Shown: positions 11,204 through 21,543, numbered from the stretch's first letter. The stretch is DNA of 64,000 nucleotides from Pseudomonas paraglycinae (GCF_021601625.1 NZ_BQHR01000007.1:62001-126000), one strand, 5' to 3'. Translations and numbers: made by a program. The notes: generated by a model from the letters alone, not told the origin.

Positions 11204-11464
11204 TATCCGTTGCTTCGGGAGCTGCCGCTGGCGGTTTCGCTCTTACAGCGAGTCCCTTTTTCAAACGCCAAAAAGGAACCAAAAGGCTTTTGCCCCGGCG
11301 TACGGCACTTCGCTTAGGCTCAGTGTTCCCTCGCTACGGTGTCCATCAGGGGGCATCGCCTACGGTTTGCTTCGCTGCACCTCCTCTCGATGTATGCGGC
11401 TTCGCCGCACGGCGCTGCGCGCCTACCCCCTGATGGACACCTCCGCTCGGCCTGCCGAAGGGGC
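11204..11464 (+). repeat. Left arm of a large inverted repeat
   Basis: This roughly 260-bp segment matches, in inverse orientation and with scattered differences, the segment at 11782-12043. Shared blocks include TATCCGTTGC at the outer end, a CAAACGCC stretch, a long block GGGGGCATCGCCTACGGTTT continuing into GCTTCGCTGCACCTCCTCTC, and a CGGCCTGCCG-like inner end. Short ORFs cross it in several frames but have no family features and are treated as chance. It contains an internal hairpin TGCGGCTTCGCCGCA. Confidence 0.8.
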
Positions 11465-11475
11465 AAAAAATCAAA

Positions 11476-11508
<33 letters not shown>

Positions 11509-11526
11509 AAAAGCCAGATCAAGAGC

Positions 11527-11691
11527 CCCCCTCACCCTAGCCCTCCCGAAACGTCGGACCGCCCGGAGGGAGAGGGAACTGATCGAGGTGTATGGCAGAG
11601 ATACGCCGACGTGCAATACCGAGTCGAACTCAAGTTTTGAAAAGCCCACAAATCGGCTCCCTCTCCTCGGGGAGAGGGCTGGGGTGAGGGG
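11527..11691. repeat. Opposed REP-like units in the spacer of the inverted repeat
   Basis: Two units with the words CCCTCACCC, AGCCCTC and GGGAGAGGGA face each other: one at about 11527-11577 (plus) and one at about 11652-11691 (inverted). The second is itself palindromic (CCCTCTCC/GGGGAGAGGG). Repeats of this type also occur at 24849-24869. The stretch from about 11692 to 11781 shows nothing recognisable. Confidence 0.65.
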
Positions 11692-11781
11692 TAAACCCAC
11701 CACAAAACCAAAGCCGAACACCCCACGCCCCTCCCCACTCACCACGATGAGCGTTAGCTCGAGTACCGCTTTTGATCGCAG

Positions 11782-12043
11782 GGCCCGTCGGCAGGCTGAG
11801 TGGAGGGATTGATCCGGGGGTGGGAGCGCAGCGACCGTTTGGCGAAGCCAAACACATCGAGAGGAGGTGCAGCGAAGCAAACCGTAGGCGATGCCCCCGG
11901 ATCAATCCCGGAGCGAAGGAACCCGAGCCACAGCGAGGGCCGTACGTCAGGGTAAAGCCTTTTGGGTTACCTTTTCGGCGTTTGGAAAAGGTGACTCGCC
12001 GTAAGGGCGAAACCCTAAGAAGCCGTTACCGCAGCAACGGATA
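11782..12043 (-). repeat. Right arm of the large inverted repeat
   Basis: Inverted, diverged copy of 11204-11464. The best conserved block is at about 11850-11900, and the outer end GCAACGGATA matches the outer end of the left arm. The arm carries its own small hairpin (GTTTGGCGAAGCCAAAC), where the left arm has a different but equally self-complementary sequence, which suggests the hairpin structure is kept while its sequence drifts. Confidence 0.8.
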
Positions 12044-12090
12044 AACACACAAACCAAAACCACCCCCAAGAAAGTCCGATAACCGCCCAC

Positions 12091-12124
12091 AAAAAAATGC
12101 CCCAATCTCTCGACCAGGGCATTT
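12091..12124 (-). terminator. Terminator of actP
   Basis: On the minus strand, AAATGCCC pairs with GGGCATTT around a 14-nt loop and is followed by a run of seven T including the end of the stem. It lies 37 bp beyond the actP stop. Confidence 0.85.
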
Positions 12125-12160
12125 CCATCCAACTCAAACTACATATTCAAACCAAAAGCC

Positions 12161-13819
12161 TCAGTGCGAAACCGCCCCACTAGCCCCCAACCCAGTCTGC
12201 GAACGCACAAACTGCGGGAAGAACGCCGCACGCTCGTTCTCAGCCGCCGCCGACTTGTCAGTAATCGAGAAGAACCAGATCCCGATAAACGCAATGATCA
12301 TCGAGAACAACGCAGGATACTCATAAGGGAAAATCGCCTTCTCATGATGCAGAATCTGCACCCAGATGGTCGGGCCAAGGATCATCAGACCCACCGCACT
12401 CACCAGACCCAGCCAGCCGCCAATCATGGCGCCACGGGTGGTCAACTTCTTCCAGTACATCGAAAGCAGCAGCACCGGGAAGTTGCAGCTCGCCGCGATG
12501 GAGAACGCCAGACCCACCATGAACGCAATGTTCTGGCTTTCGAACAGGATGCCCAGGCCGATGGCCAGAACGCCCAGTGCGATGGTGGTGATCTTCGAAA
12601 CGCGGATCTCATCCTTCTCGTTGGCCTTGCCCTTCTTGATCACGCTGGCGTACAGGTCGTGAGACACCGCCGAAGCACCGGCCAGAGTCAGACCGGCCAC
12701 TACTGCCAGAATGGTCGCGAACGCCACCGCCGAGATGAAGCCGAGGAACACGCTGCCGCCCACGGCGTTGGCCAAGTGCACCGCCGCCATGTTGTTGCCG
12801 CCGAGCAGAGCGCCCGCCGCATCTTTGAAGGCCGGGTTGGTGCTGACCAGCAGGATCGCGCCGAAGCCGATGATGAAGGTCAGGATGTAGAAGTAGCCAA
12901 TGAAACCGGTCGCGTACAGCACGCTCTTACGGGCTTCTTTCGCGTCGCTAACGGTGAAGAAGCGCATCAGGATGTGCGGCAGGCCGGCGGTACCGAACAT
13001 CAGCGCCAGACCCAGGGAGAACGCCGAGATCGGATCTTTGACCAGACCGCCCGGGCTCATGATCGCTTCGCCCTTGGCGTGAACCTTGATGGCTTCGGAG
13101 AACAGGGTGTTGAAGTCGAAGTTGACGTGCTTCATCACCATCAGCGCCATGAACGAGGCACCGGACAGCAACAGCACCGCCTTGATGATCTGCACCCAGG
13201 TGGTCGCCAGCATGCCGCCGAACAGCACGTACATGCACATCAGGATACCGACCAGAATCACCGCAACGTGGTAGTCGAGACCGAACAGCAGCTGGATCAG
13301 CTTGCCGGCACCGACCATTTGCGCGATCAGGTAGAACGCCACCACCACCAGCGAACCGCAGGCAGACAGGGTGCGAATCTGGGTTTGCCCGAGGCGGTAG
13401 GACGCCACGTCGGCAAAGGTGTATTTGCCCAGGTTACGCAGACGCTCGGCGATCAGGAACAGAATGATCGGCCAGCCCACCAGGAAGCCGATCGAGTAGA
13501 TCAGGCCGTCGTAGCCGGAGGTGAACACCAGCGCGGAAATACCCAGGAAGGACGCCGCCGACATGTAGTCACCGGCAATCGCCAGACCGTTCTGGAAACC
13601 GGTGATCTTGCCGCCCGCCGCATAGTAATCGGCCGCCGAGTTGTTGCGCTTGGACGCCCAGTAAGTGATGCACAGGGTCGCGCCAACGAACGCGACGAAC
13701 ATGACGATCGCGGAAACGTTGAGCGGTTGTTTGTGGACTTCGCCGGTCAGGGCGTCAGCGGCCCAGACGGCTGGAGCGAACGCTGCGATGCTCAAAAGAG
13801 CCAGTAGACGCCGGATCAT
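12161..13819 (-). CDS. actP: Cation/acetate symporter ActP
   Basis: This 552-residue sodium:solute symporter (SSS family) takes up acetate and related short carboxylates across the inner membrane. It has an N-terminal signal-like segment and about 13 membrane helices; the segments [18 protein letters not shown] and [12 protein letters not shown] are typical of ActP. It overlaps yjcH by 4 bp (ATGA), giving the usual yjcH-actP unit. No acs gene is adjacent, so the acetyl-CoA synthetase partner must be elsewhere. Confidence 0.94.
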   Translation of the reverse strand: MIRRLLALLSIAAFAPAVWAADALTGEVHKQPLNVSAIVMFVAFVGATLCITYWASKRNNSAADYYAAGGKITGFQNGLAIAGDYMSAASFLGISALVFTSGYDGLIYSIGFLVGWPIILFLIAERLRNLGKYTFADVASYRLGQTQIRTLSACGSLVVVAFYLIAQMVGAGKLIQLLFGLDYHVAVILVGILMCMYVLFGGMLATTWVQIIKAVLLLSGASFMALMVMKHVNFDFNTLFSEAIKVHAKGEAIMSPGGLVKDPISAFSLGLALMFGTAGLPHILMRFFTVSDAKEARKSVLYATGFIGYFYILTFIIGFGAILLVSTNPAFKDAAGALLGGNNMAAVHLANAVGGSVFLGFISAVAFATILAVVAGLTLAGASAVSHDLYASVIKKGKANEKDEIRVSKITTIALGVLAIGLGILFESQNIAFMVGLAFSIAASCNFPVLLLSMYWKKLTTRGAMIGGWLGLVSAVGLMILGPTIWVQILHHEKAIFPYEYPALFSMIIAFIGIWFFSITDKSAAAENERAAFFPQFVRSQTGLGASGAVSH

Positions 13820-14127
13820 TGCTGAGCCTCCTTGAGAATCGCGTTGTTCAGGTCGTCGAACTCGCCATTGGCGCGGCGCACGTAAATGCCGGTCAGGATA
13901 AAGGCCGAGATAATCAGTCCGACACCGATCGGGATGCCCCAGGTGATGGACGATTCAGGACTGATTTTCGTGCCGAGCACTTGCGGCCCGTACGCGATCA
14001 GAAGGATGAAGCCGGAGTAGAGCCCGAGCATGATCGCCGAGAGTATCCAGGCGAACCTTTCTCTTTTCTTGACCAGCTCCTTGAAGCGCGGGCTGTTCTG
14101 AATCGAGAGGTAAATGCTGTCGTTCAT
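13816..14127 (-). CDS. yjcH: DUF485 inner membrane protein (YjcH)
   Basis: This 103-residue protein has two membrane helices and a polar N-terminus ([18 protein letters not shown]) typical of DUF485. It is almost always encoded just upstream of actP and is thought to assist acetate uptake, but its biochemical role is not defined. The start was set at 14127 ([12 protein letters not shown]); longer versions would add a region without family similarity. Confidence 0.92.
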   Translation of the reverse strand: MNDSIYLSIQNSPRFKELVKKRERFAWILSAIMLGLYSGFILLIAYGPQVLGTKISPESSITWGIPIGVGLIISAFILTGIYVRRANGEFDDLNNAILKEAQQ

Positions 14128-14290
14128 TGTTTTTATCCTCGCAGCACAGATTTTTATTTTTGGAACATATCCACTGTATGCGGCTGCGAGCCGGGTTCCA
14201 GACGACCTTAGTAGTAGAACGCCATGACGTTTTTGCCAATTTCCAGACAAGCAGAAAACGGCCAACGCTGCTTATTAATAGTAGGCAAAC

Positions 14291-14324
14291 AAAAAAGGCC
14301 GCCCGACTGTCATGTCGGGCGGCC
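14291..14324 (-). terminator. Terminator of the betaine-binding protein gene
   Basis: A perfect 11-bp stem GGCCGCCCGAC/GTCGGGCGGCC with a short loop is followed, on the minus strand, by TTTTTT. It lies 34 bp after the stop of the gene at 14358-15209. Confidence 0.92.
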
Positions 14325-14357
14325 CTGGGAAGCGCAGATTAGACGCTTCGGCTTAAA

Positions 14358-15209
14358 TCACTTGGTCCAGTCGGCAACACGTTCCGGGTGTTTGGCAACC
14401 CAATCCTTGGCCGCTGCGTCAGGTTTTGCACCGTCCTGAATCGCCAGCATGACTTCGCCGATTTCGTCTTTCGAAGCCCACTGGAAGTTCTTCAGGAACT
14501 TGGCCACTTCCGGCGCCTTGGTCGCCAGTTCCTTGCTGCCGATGCTGTTCACGGTTTCAGCCGCGCCGTACACGCCTTTCGGGTCGTCGAGGAAGCGCAG
14601 TTTCCACTTGGCGAACATCCAGTGCGGCACCCAGCCGGTGACGGCGATGGATTCGTTTTTCTTCTCGGCACGGGTCAGCTCGGCAATCATGCCGGCGCCG
14701 GAACTGGCCTTGAGTTGATAGCCGGTCAGGTCGTAATCCTTGATCGCCTGATCGGTCTTGAGCATCACGCCTGAACCGGCGTCGATGCCGACGATGCGTT
14801 TCTTGAAGGAGTCGTCGGTTTTCAGGTCTTCGATGGTCTTGGCCTTGACGTACTCCGGCACGATCAGACCGATTTTCGCGTCCTTGAAGTTCGGACCGTA
14901 ATCGACGACCTGATCCTTGTTCTTGGTCCAGTATTCGCCGTGGGTCACCGGCAGCCAGGCCGAGAGCATGGCGTCGAGTTTGCCGGTGGCAACGCCCTGC
15001 CACATGATGCCGGTAGCGACGGCTTGCAGTTTCACGTCGTAGCCGAGTTTCTGCTTGATCACTTCGGCCGCCACGTGGGTGGTCGCGACGCTGTCGGACC
15101 AGCCGTCAACGTAACCGATGTTCAGGGTCTGTTTTTCAGCGCTGGCGAAAGTGGAGCTCATCGCAAGCACCAAAGCGGCACCTGCGCCTAAAAGTCGTCG
15201 CATCTTCAT
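14358..15209 (-). CDS. Glycine betaine/choline/carnitine-type ABC substrate-binding protein
   Basis: This 283-residue periplasmic protein has a signal peptide ending near TFASAEK and the OpuAC fold; segments NIGYVDGWSDSVATTHVAAEVI and GKLDAMLSAWLPVTHGEYW contain aromatic residues of the kind that cage quaternary amines. Start ATG 15209 is preceded by GGGGAAG. No permease or ATPase gene is adjacent. Pseudomonads use several stand-alone binding proteins (BetX, CaiX, CbcX types) with a shared transporter, so this may be one of them. The ligand cannot be decided from sequence. The 329-bp gap to the next gene holds only a weak hairpin (CATCAG/CTGATG, 15313-15331). Confidence 0.85.
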   Translation of the reverse strand: MKMRRLLGAGAALVLAMSSTFASAEKQTLNIGYVDGWSDSVATTHVAAEVIKQKLGYDVKLQAVATGIMWQGVATGKLDAMLSAWLPVTHGEYWTKNKDQVVDYGPNFKDAKIGLIVPEYVKAKTIEDLKTDDSFKKRIVGIDAGSGVMLKTDQAIKDYDLTGYQLKASSGAGMIAELTRAEKKNESIAVTGWVPHWMFAKWKLRFLDDPKGVYGAAETVNSIGSKELATKAPEVAKFLKNFQWASKDEIGEVMLAIQDGAKPDAAAKDWVAKHPERVADWTK

Positions 15210-15538
15210 CGTTACTTCCCCGAAATGCTGCGCCCGACGAATGCCGGGCATCGTCAACGTATTGTTATGGTGCACAGCGCCCCCATCACGCCTGACCGCA
15301 AACTCGTTAGATCATCAGCGGAGTACTGATGAGTCCGATCATCAACCTGACGCCCGTTAAGACCTGCTCTGCCAGCGACCTCGAAGCAACGAGAAACGAC
15401 ATCAGAAAGCCATTAACTGCGTCAGGATATTTGGCGCCAGACAATCCGCCCGAACTTTGCATGTCAAAATCGTGCGGGCCACCAACCTGCTTATAAATGC
15501 AGGTAACATGCGTCGCTTTGCAGCCACTCGGCCTGACC

Positions 15539-17092
15539 ATGTCCGCGACTTCCCGCTTCCCCTTTCTTCCTTATGTGTTCGCCTGCCTGCTCGGGCTGTT
15601 TGCCCTGTGCGGTTTCTGGTACGGCCTCGGCAAACCGGTGATCCTGCCGGACGTCGCCACCCCGAGCCACAAGCTGCAATGCGCCTCCTACACCCCGTTC
15701 GACAAGGACCAGTCGCCGTTCGACGTGCCGTTCAAGCTGCGCCCGGAGCGCATGGACGCCGACCTCGCCCTGCTCGCCACCCGTTTCGAATGCATCCGCA
15801 CCTACTCAATGACGGGCCTCGAAGCGCTGCCGGATCTGGCGCGCAAGCACGGTTTGAAGTTGATGATCGGCGCGTGGGTCAACAGCAATCCGGTGGACAC
15901 CGAGAAGGAAGTCGATCTGCTGATTGCCTCGGCCAACGCCAACCCGGATGTGGTCAGCGCCGTGATCGTCGGCAACGAAGCCTTGCTGCGCAAGGAAGTG
16001 ACCGCCACCCAACTGGTGAAGCTGATCAACAAGGTCAAAAGCCACATCAAGCAGCCGGTGACCTACGCCGATGTCTGGGAATTCTGGCTCAAGCACCCGG
16101 AAGTCGCGCCGGCGGTGGATTTCCTGACCATTCACTTGCTGCCGTACTGGGAAGACGATCCATCGAACATCGACGCGGCCCTGCATCATGTGGCCGAAGT
16201 GCGTCAGGTGTTCGGCAACAAGTTCGCCCCAAAAGACGTGATGATTGGCGAAACCGGCTGGCCGAGCGAAGGCCGCCAGCGTGAGACCGCGCTGCCGAGC
16301 CGGGTCAACGAGGCCAAGTTCATTCGTGGTTTTGTCACCCTCGCCGAACAGGAAGGCTGGCGTTACAACCTGATCGAAGCGTTCGACCAGCCGTGGAAGC
16401 GCGGCAGCGAAGGCGCGGTCGGCGGTTATTGGGGGCTGTTCGATGCGGATCGCCAGGACAAGGGCGTGTTGGCCGGCCCGGTGTCGAACGTGCCGTACTG
16501 GTCGCAGTGGCTGACCATCGGCGGGCTGATTTTCCTCGGAACACTGCTGCTGGGCGGTCGGGTTCGTACGACGCGTTCGGCGCTGATCCTGCCGCTGCTC
16601 GGCGCCCTCGCCGCCTGCTCGATTGGTGCCTGGGGTGATCTGGCCCGGGTGACCACGCGATTTGCCAGCGAATGGCTGTGGGTCGGGTTGCTGACGGCTC
16701 TGAATCTGTTGGTGCTGGCCCATGCCGCGCTGACCTTGAGCGCCCGCAGTGGCTGGCGTGAACAGGCGTTCAACGCTTTCGAGCGACGGGCCGGCTGGCT
16801 GGTGGCGGCAGCCGGTTTCGCCGCTGCCGTGATGATGCTGGAGCTGGTGTTCGATCCGCGCTATCGCAGCTTTCCGAGCGTGGCGTTCATTCTGCCGGCG
16901 CTGGTTTACCTGTGCCGCCCGGTGCCCGTGGCCCGTCGGGAGATCGCCCTGCTGACATTCATAATCGGCGCCGGCATTGCGCCGCAGTTGTTCCGTGAAG
17001 GACTGCAGAATCAGCAGGCGTGGGGCTGGGCGCTGGTCAGCGTGTTGATGGTGGCTGCACTTTGGCGCTGCCTGCGGGCTCGCAAGGGCTGA
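15539..17092 (+). CDS. Membrane-anchored GH17 beta-glucan enzyme with polytopic C-terminus
   Basis: This 517-residue protein has an N-terminal membrane anchor (about 9-30), then a glycoside hydrolase family 17 domain (about 45-320) with the likely acid/base E147 in IVGNEALL and nucleophile E238 in IGETGWPSEG, then about seven membrane helices (about 330-510). GH17 enzymes of pseudomonads cut or transfer beta-1,3-glucan chains, so a role in periplasmic or surface glucan remodelling is likely. The start at 15539 (MSATSRFPFLPYV) leaves a sensible anchor. No glycosyltransferase lies beside it in this window. Confidence 0.85.
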   Translation: MSATSRFPFLPYVFACLLGLFALCGFWYGLGKPVILPDVATPSHKLQCASYTPFDKDQSPFDVPFKLRPERMDADLALLATRFECIRTYSMTGLEALPDLARKHGLKLMIGAWVNSNPVDTEKEVDLLIASANANPDVVSAVIVGNEALLRKEVTATQLVKLINKVKSHIKQPVTYADVWEFWLKHPEVAPAVDFLTIHLLPYWEDDPSNIDAALHHVAEVRQVFGNKFAPKDVMIGETGWPSEGRQRETALPSRVNEAKFIRGFVTLAEQEGWRYNLIEAFDQPWKRGSEGAVGGYWGLFDADRQDKGVLAGPVSNVPYWSQWLTIGGLIFLGTLLLGGRVRTTRSALILPLLGALAACSIGAWGDLARVTTRFASEWLWVGLLTALNLLVLAHAALTLSARSGWREQAFNAFERRAGWLVAAAGFAAAVMMLELVFDPRYRSFPSVAFILPALVYLCRPVPVARREIALLTFIIGAGIAPQLFREGLQNQQAWGWALVSVLMVAALWRCLRARKG

Positions 17093-17113
17093 CCTTCAGC
17101 ATCTGAAAGCATT

Positions 17114-17137
17114 GCATCGCGGGCGAGCCCGCGATGC
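17114..17137. repeat. Perfect 11-bp GC-rich palindrome between convergent genes
   Basis: GCATCGCGGGC and its complement are separated by two bases. It lies between the GH17 gene and the convergent membrane-protein gene. There is no T-tract, so it may be a REP-like unit or a transcript end stabiliser rather than an intrinsic terminator. Confidence 0.6.
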
Positions 17138-17141
17138 ATGA

Positions 17142-17513
17142 CTACTTGGCGTCGCGCGATTCCCGCACCAGTCGCAACCCGGCAATCACCACCGCAAACA
17201 CCGCCAGCGTCGTGTTGTACAGCGCCAGCGCCGGCAACCCGAACACCAGCGCCAGCACCGCCAGCCACCACCCTGCCCATCCCGGCACGACAAAACCGAT
17301 CACCGCAGCCGCGACCGCCGCCCAGCCCAGCATCTGGAAATGAATCATCAGGCCCAGGTTCGAGCGCACCGAGCATTCCCAGCGGCTCGCCTCATCCACG
17401 CAGATGCCCACCCACTGCGCATCTTCCATGAAGCCATAACGCGCGCCATAACTGGCGGCCAGCCACAACGGCAACAGAACGAGCAGCAGAATCACGGGCA
17501 AGCGGCGGGACAT
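17142..17513 (-). CDS. Small hypothetical membrane protein
   Basis: This 123-residue protein has an N-terminal hydrophobic segment, a short polar loop with two cysteines (GICVDEASRWECSVRSN), then two or three further membrane helices. The loop, probably periplasmic, could form a disulfide. Start ATG 17513 is preceded by GGAG. No named family was recognised. It converges with the GH17 gene and is not in an obvious operon. Confidence 0.7.
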   Translation of the reverse strand: MSRRLPVILLLVLLPLWLAASYGARYGFMEDAQWVGICVDEASRWECSVRSNLGLMIHFQMLGWAAVAAAVIGFVVPGWAGWWLAVLALVFGLPALALYNTTLAVFAVVIAGLRLVRESRDAK

Positions 17514-17736
17514 GGAACACTCCAATCGATGAAATCGGCGGCCAGCTTAATCTGCCGCCGCGCATACGCAAGGACTAACAACTCTTAACTGGTCATTCCT
17601 TCCTTGCAAAGTGTATCGTCCGGCTACTATTACTCCGAATTCCGTCAGTTTGGTGCCGTGGCATGGCACTTTGGCGCAAACCCGGTGGTCATAGCCTGCG
17701 AACCTCATTCGGCACCTTCCTCTAAGGGATCTAGTC

Positions 17737-19035
17737 ATGCTCCGTTCCTTGCGCTTCGCCGCCCTGTTTGGCGGCCTTATTTTGAGTGCGTCCGCGCTGG
17801 CGGTGGATATCGACGCCGCCAGCTATGGCTATCCCCTGACCAATCCGTTCGAGGCGACCATCGCCACCACGCCGCCGGACTTGCGCCCTGAACTGCCACT
17901 GGATGACGACATCGATCAGGCCGATCGCAGCGTCACCCTGCGCCCCGAGCGCGAATTCATCCTGCCGGACAATTTCTGGCCGGTGAAAAAACTCACCTAC
18001 CGCATCGCCACCCAGGACAAGGCCGCGCCGCTGATCTTCCTGATCGCCGGCACCGGCGCGCGCTACGACAGCACGCTCAACGAATACCTGAAGAAGCTTT
18101 ATTACAAGGCCGGCTACCACGTGGTGCAGCTGTCATCGCCGACCAGCTTCGACTTCATGAGCGCCGCCTCGCGTTTCGCCACCCCCGGCGTGACCAAGGA
18201 AGACGCCGAAGACATGTACCGGGTGATGCAGGCCGTGCGGGCGCAGAACCCGAAACTGCCGGTCACCGACTATTACCTCAGCGGCTACAGCCTCGGCGCG
18301 CTGGACGCGGCGTTCGTTGCCCATCTGGATGAAACCCGCCGCAGCTTCAACTTCAAGAAAGTCCTGCTGCTCAATCCGCCGGTCAACCTCTACACCTCGA
18401 TCACCAACCTCGACAAGCTGGTGCAGACCGAGGTCAAGGGCATCAACAACAGCACCACCTTCTATGAACTGGTGCTGAGCAAACTGACCCGTTACTTCCA
18501 GCAGAAGGGTTACATCGACCTCAACGATGCGCTGCTCTACGACTTCCAGCAGTCCAAGCAGCACCTGAGCAACGAGCAGATGGCGATGCTGATCGGCACT
18601 TCGTTCCGCTTCTCGGCGGCCGATATCGCGTTCACTTCGGACCTGATCAACCGTCGCGGCCTGATCACCCCGCCGAAATTCCCGATCACCGAAGGCACCA
18701 GCCTCACGCCGTTCCTCAAGCGTGCGCTGCAATGCGACTTCGACTGCTACCTCACCGAACAGGTGATCCCGATGTGGCGCGCCCGCACCGACGGCGGCAG
18801 CCTGCTGCAACTGATCGACCAGGTCAGCCTGTATGCACTGAAAGATTACCTGCACGACAGCCCGAAAATCGCCGTCATGCACAACGCCGATGACGTGATC
18901 CTCGGCCCGGGCGACCTCGGTTTCCTGCGCAAGACCTTCGGCGATCGCCTGACCGTTTACCCGCTGGGCGGCCATTGCGGCAACCTTAACTACCGCGTCA
19001 ACAGCGACGCCATGCTGGAGTTCTTCCGTGGCTAA
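17737..19035 (+). CDS. Secreted alpha/beta hydrolase of unknown substrate
   Basis: This 432-residue protein has a signal peptide (cleavage near LAVDIDA) and an alpha/beta-hydrolase core: oxyanion-type segment LIAGTGARYDS (about 102-112), nucleophile elbow GYSLGALD with S185, and a late LGGHCGN segment with a candidate catalytic His. It overlaps the mlaA-like gene by 8 bp, so the two are translationally coupled. That pairing suggests action on envelope lipids, but this is inference; no substrate can be assigned. Confidence 0.85.
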   Translation: MLRSLRFAALFGGLILSASALAVDIDAASYGYPLTNPFEATIATTPPDLRPELPLDDDIDQADRSVTLRPEREFILPDNFWPVKKLTYRIATQDKAAPLIFLIAGTGARYDSTLNEYLKKLYYKAGYHVVQLSSPTSFDFMSAASRFATPGVTKEDAEDMYRVMQAVRAQNPKLPVTDYYLSGYSLGALDAAFVAHLDETRRSFNFKKVLLLNPPVNLYTSITNLDKLVQTEVKGINNSTTFYELVLSKLTRYFQQKGYIDLNDALLYDFQQSKQHLSNEQMAMLIGTSFRFSAADIAFTSDLINRRGLITPPKFPITEGTSLTPFLKRALQCDFDCYLTEQVIPMWRARTDGGSLLQLIDQVSLYALKDYLHDSPKIAVMHNADDVILGPGDLGFLRKTFGDRLTVYPLGGHCGNLNYRVNSDAMLEFFRG

Positions 19036-19816
19036 ATATCTTCTGCTGATTGCAGCGCTCCTCAGTGCAGGTATGGCCCAGGCCGACAACAGCAAAGCCA
19101 ATGCACCGGTGGTCATCGACAGCGACGGCTTCAAGGAGCCGCTGTCCAAACTCAAGTTCAACCCGGGGCTGGATCAGCGCGAGTTCGAGCGCTCGACCCT
19201 CAACGCGCTGAACGTCTACGACCCGCTGGAAGAGTGGAACCGCCGCGTCTACCACTTCAACTACCGCTTTGACCAATGGGTGTTCCTGCCGGTGGTCGAT
19301 GGCTATCGCTACATCACTCCGAGCTTCGTGCGCACCGGCGTGAGCAACTTCTTCAACAACATTGGCGACGTGCCGAACCTGGTCAACAGCCTGTTGCAGT
19401 TCAAGGGCAAGCGCTCGATGGAAACCACCGCGCGCCTGCTGCTCAACACCACCATCGGCATCGCCGGGCTCTGGGATCCGGCCACCGCCATGGGCCTGCC
19501 GCGTCAAAACGAAGACTTCGGCCAGACCCTGGGCTTCTACGGCGTACCGGGCGGCGCCTACTTCGTGCTGCCGATCCTCGGCCCGTCGAATCTGCGTGAT
19601 ACTGCAGGTCTGGCCGTGGACTACACCGCCGAGTCCGCGATCAACTTCCTCAACGTCTCGGAAGTCAGCTCCAACCATCCGGAAGTGTGGGTACTGCGTG
19701 GCGTCGACAAGCGTTACCAGACCAGTTTCCGCTACGGTCAGCTGAACTCACCGTTCGAGTACGAGAAGGTGCGCTACGTCTACACCGAGTCGCGTAAGTT
19801 GCAGATCGCCGAGTAA
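19028..19816 (+). CDS. mlaA: MlaA/VacJ-family protein without lipobox
   Basis: This 262-residue protein belongs to the MlaA (VacJ) family, outer-membrane proteins that pull mislocalised phospholipids from the outer leaflet and hand them to MlaC. The family core is clear: YDPLEEWNRRVYHFNYRFDQWV, FNNIGDVPNLVNSLLQ and GFYGVPGGAYFVLPILGPS. The signal peptide ends at MAQADN and there is no cysteine anywhere in the protein, so it cannot be lipidated like E. coli MlaA. It starts with GTG inside the end of the hydrolase gene. No other mla genes are in the window. Confidence 0.9.
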   Translation: MAKYLLLIAALLSAGMAQADNSKANAPVVIDSDGFKEPLSKLKFNPGLDQREFERSTLNALNVYDPLEEWNRRVYHFNYRFDQWVFLPVVDGYRYITPSFVRTGVSNFFNNIGDVPNLVNSLLQFKGKRSMETTARLLLNTTIGIAGLWDPATAMGLPRQNEDFGQTLGFYGVPGGAYFVLPILGPSNLRDTAGLAVDYTAESAINFLNVSEVSSNHPEVWVLRGVDKRYQTSFRYGQLNSPFEYEKVRYVYTESRKLQIAE

Positions 19817-19829
19817 AAACGCCGGCCAC

Positions 19830-19868
19830 AAAAAAGGCCATTCGATGCGAGTCGAATGGCCTTTTTGT
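19830..19868. terminator. Bidirectional terminator between mlaA and the DUF808 gene
   Basis: A near-perfect stem AAAAAGGCCATTCGA/TCGAATGGCCTTTTT with a 6-nt loop has an A-tract on one side and a T-tract on the other, so it can end transcription from both convergent genes. Confidence 0.93.
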
Positions 19869-19880
19869 TTGCCTCAGGAT

Positions 19881-20795
<915 letters not shown>

Positions 20796-20929
20796 GAATC
20801 ATGTTTCCTTATGTGAATAATGCCGCGCAGCATACCGCGACTGTGGGCCACACGGGGCATTGTTGAGCGCCGCGCGAGGCCGGTGCTACCATGCGCAACC
20901 GCCAGAACAGGCAAGGAACCACCGGGTTT

Positions 20930-21535
20930 ATGAGCACAATCCGCGAGCGCAACAAAGAACTGATCCTGCGTGCAGCCAGTGAAGAGTTTGCCGACAAGGG
21001 CTTCGCTGCCACCAAAACCAGCGACATCGCCGCCAAGGCAGGACTGCCCAAGCCCAACGTCTATTACTACTTCAAGTCCAAGGAAAACCTCTACCGCGAG
21101 GTGCTGGAAAGTATCATCGTGCCGATCCTGCAGGCCTCGACCCCGTTCAACCCGGACGGCGTACCGAGCGAAGTGCTGAGCGGCTACATCCGCTCGAAGA
21201 TCCGCATCTCCCGCGACCTGCCCTTCGCCTCCAAGGTCTTCGCCAGCGAAATCATGCACGGCGCCCCGCACCTGAGCGCCGACCTGGTCGAGCAGCTCAA
21301 CGGCCAGGCCAAGCACAACATCGACTGCATCCAGACCTGGATCGACCGCGGCCAGATCGCCCCGATCGACCCCAACCACCTGATGTTCAGCATCTGGGCC
21401 GCAACCCAGACCTACGCCGACTTCGACTGGCAGATCTCCGCCGTCACCGGCAAGGACAAGCTCGACGAAGCCGACTATGAAGCGGCAGCACAAACCATCA
21501 TCCGGTTGGTGCTCAAGGGCTGCGAGCCGGACTGA
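20930..21535 (+). CDS. TetR-family regulator, RutR-like
   Basis: This 201-residue protein has an N-terminal TetR helix-turn-helix (KTSDIAAKAGLPKPNVYYYFKSKENLY) and a C-terminal ligand domain resembling E. coli RutR, including SRDLPFASKVFASEIMHGAPHL, APIDPNHLMFSIWAATQTYADF and the preceding WIDRGQ segment. RutR senses uracil or thymine and controls pyrimidine and purine breakdown. Pseudomonas relatives control pyrimidine degradation, but no such genes are in this window, so the target is unknown. The start at 20930 gives the standard TetR N-terminus. Confidence 0.87.
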   Translation: MSTIRERNKELILRAASEEFADKGFAATKTSDIAAKAGLPKPNVYYYFKSKENLYREVLESIIVPILQASTPFNPDGVPSEVLSGYIRSKIRISRDLPFASKVFASEIMHGAPHLSADLVEQLNGQAKHNIDCIQTWIDRGQIAPIDPNHLMFSIWAATQTYADFDWQISAVTGKDKLDEADYEAAAQTIIRLVLKGCEPD

Positions 21536-21543
21536 AAATTCGC

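Noticed and set aside
12164-13807. Long plus-strand open frame opposite actP
   Set aside because: Composition is Arg/His/Gln rich as expected of an antisense shadow; actP is certain.
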